NCBI GenBank assembly: GCA_034522175.1
Contig: JAXHLQ010000001.1
Span: 2,418,001 to 2,482,000, forward strand
Source: JAIPDZ01 sp034522175
GTDB taxonomy: Bacteria; Desulfobacterota; DSM-4660; Desulfatiglandales; Desulfatiglandaceae
DNA length: 64,000 bases
Direction of reading: 5' to 3'
A model generated the notes under the pieces. It saw nothing but the letters and a program-made list of their open reading frames with translations. It was not told the DNA's origin and searched no databases. This document shows positions 61,348 to 64,000 of this stretch, piece by piece; the stretch's first letter is position 1, and each line of letters starts with the position of its first letter. A program made the translations under genes and the position numbers.

Positions 61348-64000
61348 TTATGACTCATCCAGCACCGCCCGCACCTTCCTTGCCAGGGTAATGAGGGTGA
61401 AGGGTTTCTGGAGGAAATGGACACCCTTTTCCAAAACCCCGTGGTGGGCGATGGCATCGGCGGTGTATCCCGACATAAAGAGTATTCTGGTTTCCGGGCG
61501 GGCGGCGGTGATCTGTTCGGCCAGTTCCCTGCCGTTCATTCCGGGCATGATGACGTCGGTCATGAGAAGGTTGATTCGGTCCGGGGTCTCCCCTGCCCAT
61601 TTCAGTGCCTCCTCCGGTCCACCTGCCGCCGTCACCCGATACGCCAGTTCTTCAAGCATTTCCCTGCCCGCTTCCAGGATGTCCGGGTTGTCTTCCACCA
61701 GCAAAACGGTTTCGCCGTGACCCCGCGGGATCTCCACGATCTTCTTTTCTGTGTCTTTGACGGAGGTGCCCCGGTATCGGGGGAAATAGATCTTAATCGT
61801 GGTGCCCTGCATGGGTTCACTGTAAATGTAGACAAAGCCGTTGTTTTGCTTGACGATGCCATACACCGTGGAGAGACCCAGACCCGTCCCCTTGCCCACG
61901 TCTTTGGTGGTGAAAAAGGGCTCAAAGGCCTTTTCCTGAAGGTCTTTGTCCATGCCGCACCCATTGTCGCTGACGGCCAGCAGAACGTATTCCCCGGGGG
62001 CGGCGCCGGCGTGCGTCTCACAGAACGTTTTGTCCAGGGCTGCGTTCTGGGTTTCAAGGGTGATCTTCCCGGCACCTGACACGGCGTCCCGGGCATTGAC
62101 ACACAGGTTGGCGAGGATCTGATCGATCTGGGATGGGTCAATTTCCACCAGCCAGAGATTGGTACCGGGCCTCCAGGTAAAATCGATGTCTTCCCCGATG
62201 AGCCGCCGAAGCATCTTGAGCATCCCCTCCACGGTATCGTTCAGGTAGAGGACCTCCGGGGCAATGGTCTGCTTCCGCGCAAAGGCGAGAAGCTGCCGGG
62301 GGAGCTCTGCGGAGCGTTCCGCTACTTTTTGAATTTCCTGGAGATACCTGTAGTGCTGATCCTCCGGTTTCATCCCCATCAACGCCATCTCGGCCCGGCC
62401 GAGGATCACGCTCAGCATGTTGTTGAAATCGTGCGCGACCCCACCGGCCAGTCTTCCTATGGACTCCATCTTCTGGGCGTGAAGGAGGTGAGACTCCAGT
62501 CGGCGCTGTTCCGTAATGTCCACAAGCATGCTCAAGACATGCGGTTTTCCGGATATGTGGATCAACCTGGCATAAGCCTCCGAGTAGACCTTGGCGCCGT
62601 GACGGATATTAAAATCAAGCGCCAACCCGTTCACGGCACCGGATTCTCTTAACTCCTGGATGAATTTTGTGCGCGCCCCTTCTGAATAAAAGTCCATGTC
62701 CGTCGTTGTTTTCCCAATCAGTTCGTCCTTGTCATAACCGGTCACCTCACAAAATTTGCGGTTGACATCGACCATCTTTCCGCTCTCAAGTTCCGTGACG
62801 GCCACGGCCTGGGGCGATTCATCAAAGAGCGTACGGAACTTGGTGTCACTCTCCAAAAGTGCTTCTTCGGCCTGTTTGCGGTCCGTGATATCGGTGCAGA
62901 CACCCACCCACTTGTATGGTCGCCCTTGATGATCGAGGAGCGGATGGCCGTGGTCTTTCCAGTACCGGTAAGCGCCTTCCTGATGCCGGATCCGATATTC
63001 ATAGTGAATGGGCTTGTTCGATGTCCGGTGAAGGTTCAACGCCTCCTGAAGGGTTTCTTTGTCTTCAGGGTGAATGATATTCAGCCACGCGGAGATATCT
63101 TTCGAAATAGTTCCTCTGGGGTATCCCAGCAATTCGTCCACGTCCCCGAACCATTCCAGTACATCGCTTTCCACGTCCCATTCATAAATCAAATCGTAGG
63201 ACACCTCGCCGGCCATCCGGAGCCGCTCTTCGCTCCTGCGTAGTGCCTCTCTGGCCTGCTCCTGTTCTGTCACATCCCGCACGACTGCGAGGACCGCGGG
63301 GCGGTTGCGGTATCGAATGAGTGTGGATGCGATTTCCGTGGATCGCCTTTCCCCATCAGATCTTCGAATCCGAATTCTGTGGGGTTTGGGCTCGGGGCCG
63401 CCCTTTAGCAGATTCCTGTGATGTTCAACGGCCGTTTGCCGGTCTTCCGGGTCGACGAGATCCAGGAATGCCGGCGGCTCGGCATCGGGGATGGGTCTGC
63501 CCAGCAGTTCGTCGCATGCGGGGTTCCCAAACACCACCTCACCGTCCTGGATGATTAGGATACAGTCGTTGGCGAATTCCGTGATAAGCCGGTATTTTTC
63601 CTCTGCGGCGATCTCGAGATCGTTGTCGAACACCACCCACAAAACGGCCATGGCAAATCCCAGAAAACCGTATTCCATGACGTACTGAAATGGCGATACC
63701 CCCATAGAAACCAGCCCGTCATGGATACCGAGCAACAGCCAGAAGCCAATACCGGCGAGATAGGCGGTTCGATGTTTCGGGTCGGTTTTCCCGGATCGGA
63801 GCCAGATCATCGTGGCCACCAATCCGGCTGTGGCCGCGTAGAGCGCGAAAAGCGGGCCCAGAGGACCTAAGGCCGGTTCGGTAAAGGGGGTGGTCGAGGT
63901 GATGAAGTGCCGGGTGACGAACCGGTGCGCCACCACCCATGGCGTGAACCAGAGGAGAACGAGAATAAGGCCATGGCAGATGCCGGCCATCCAGTGGTAT
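61348..64000 (-). CDS. Hybrid sensor histidine kinase with three PAS domains and receiver (N-terminus cut by window edge)
   Basis: At least 884 residues; the frame is open at position 64000. N-terminal part has about four membrane helices (ALYAATAGLVATMIWL, YLAGIGFWLLLGIHDGL, YGFLGFAMAVLWVVF). Three PAS domains follow (about residues 135-510), with PAC-like ends (VRDVTEQ, CTDITDRK, VDITEQRR). The kinase has H-box GGVAHDFNNMLSVIL, N-box LCVNARDAV, G-boxes DNGCGMDK and GTGLGLSTVYG. The C-terminal receiver has TVLLVEDNPD, the phospho-aspartate in NLLMTDVIMPGMNG, and the lysine in LQKPF. Signal unknown; PAS domains could sense redox or ligands. Confidence 0.9.
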   Translation of the reverse strand, partial: YHWMAGICHGLILVLLWFTPWVVAHRFVTRHFITSTTPFTEPALGPLGPLFALYAATAGLVATMIWLRSGKTDPKHRTAYLAGIGFWLLLGIHDGLVSMGVSPFQYVMEYGFLGFAMAVLWVVFDNDLEIAAEEKYRLITEFANDCILIIQDGEVVFGNPACDELLGRPIPDAEPPAFLDLVDPEDRQTAVEHHRNLLKGGPEPKPHRIRIRRSDGERRSTEIASTLIRYRNRPAVLAVVRDVTEQEQAREALRRSEERLRMAGEVSYDLIYEWDVESDVLEWFGDVDELLGYPRGTISKDISAWLNIIHPEDKETLQEALNLHRTSNKPIHYEYRIRHQEGAYRYWKDHGHPLLDHQGRPYKWVGVCTDITDRKQAEEALLESDTKFRTLFDESPQAVAVTELESGKMVDVNRKFCEVTGYDKDELIGKTTTDMDFYSEGARTKFIQELRESGAVNGLALDFNIRHGAKVYSEAYARLIHISGKPHVLSMLVDITEQRRLESHLLHAQKMESIGRLAGGVAHDFNNMLSVILGRAEMALMGMKPEDQHYRYLQEIQKVAERSAELPRQLLAFARKQTIAPEVLYLNDTVEGMLKMLRRLIGEDIDFTWRPGTNLWLVEIDPSQIDQILANLCVNARDAVSGAGKITLETQNAALDKTFCETHAGAAPGEYVLLAVSDNGCGMDKDLQEKAFEPFFTTKDVGKGTGLGLSTVYGIVKQNNGFVYIYSEPMQGTTIKIYFPRYRGTSVKDTEKKIVEIPRGHGETVLLVEDNPDILEAGREMLEELAYRVTAAGGPEEALKWAGETPDRINLLMTDVIMPGMNGRELAEQITAARPETRILFMSGYTADAIAHHGVLEKGVHFLQKPFTLITLARKVRAVLDES

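Overview
The window looks like chromosomal DNA from an anaerobic Desulfobacterota-type (deltaproteobacterial) bacterium. The evidence is a complete Rnf ion-pumping complex with its ApbE flavin transferase, formate-tetrahydrofolate ligase (Wood-Ljungdahl pathway), acetate kinase, a BioMNY biotin importer, and an in-frame UGA in rnfB that reads well as selenocysteine. This taxonomic reading is inference from gene content; there is no rRNA gene in the window.

Region 1 (1-25 kb) is a carbon-catabolic island. A minus-strand operon (10.3 kb to <1) encodes a rhizobial-glycerol-type ABC importer (two ATPases, two permeases, a DUF2160 membrane protein, a 574-aa binding protein), an iron alcohol dehydrogenase, a zinc polyol dehydrogenase and an FGGY kinase. 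Divergent or downstream plus-strand genes encode a GpsA-like dehydrogenase, a Cys-rich C_GCAxxG_C_C protein, an E3-type flavoprotein, transaldolase, transketolase, E1alpha/E1beta/E2 of a 2-oxo acid (acetoin-type) dehydrogenase, two HAD phosphatases and a class II aldolase. A GntR/HutC regulator sits in the middle, and four promoters share one architecture with a similar AT-rich site over the -10, suggesting a single regulon. The substrate is probably a polyol or sugar but is not identified.

Region 2 (25-37 kb) holds small housekeeping genes (zinc ribbon, MBL hydrolase, DnaJ-like), acetate kinase, and apbE plus rnfBAEGDC on the minus strand. RnfA carries an unusual N-terminal lipoprotein/Ig-like domain, and RnfB has the candidate selenocysteine. 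ribF, a tRNA-Leu(CAG) and an HU/IHF gene follow.

Region 3 (38-46 kb) is a minus-strand operon: two paralogous lipoproteins, a secreted TPR-caspase, a DUF4384 protein and a CHASE2-cyclase-PilZ sensor. The two lipoproteins and the caspase share a short motif just after their signal peptides. This is my best candidate for an undescribed system. A Tat-exported amidohydrolase lies upstream.

Region 4 (46-64 kb) contains rlmD, leuA and cimA (behind a clear attenuator with a leader ORF), a B12-binding radical SAM-TPR protein, Yip1, birA-bioYMN, proC, an HTH/Zn-ribbon protein, fhs, a universal stress protein and a hybrid sensor kinase cut by the window end.

At least eleven otherwise intact genes are each broken by exactly one missing base in or beside a short homopolymer. 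This points to sequencing or assembly undercalls more than to real pseudogenes, so I annotate those genes across the shift.
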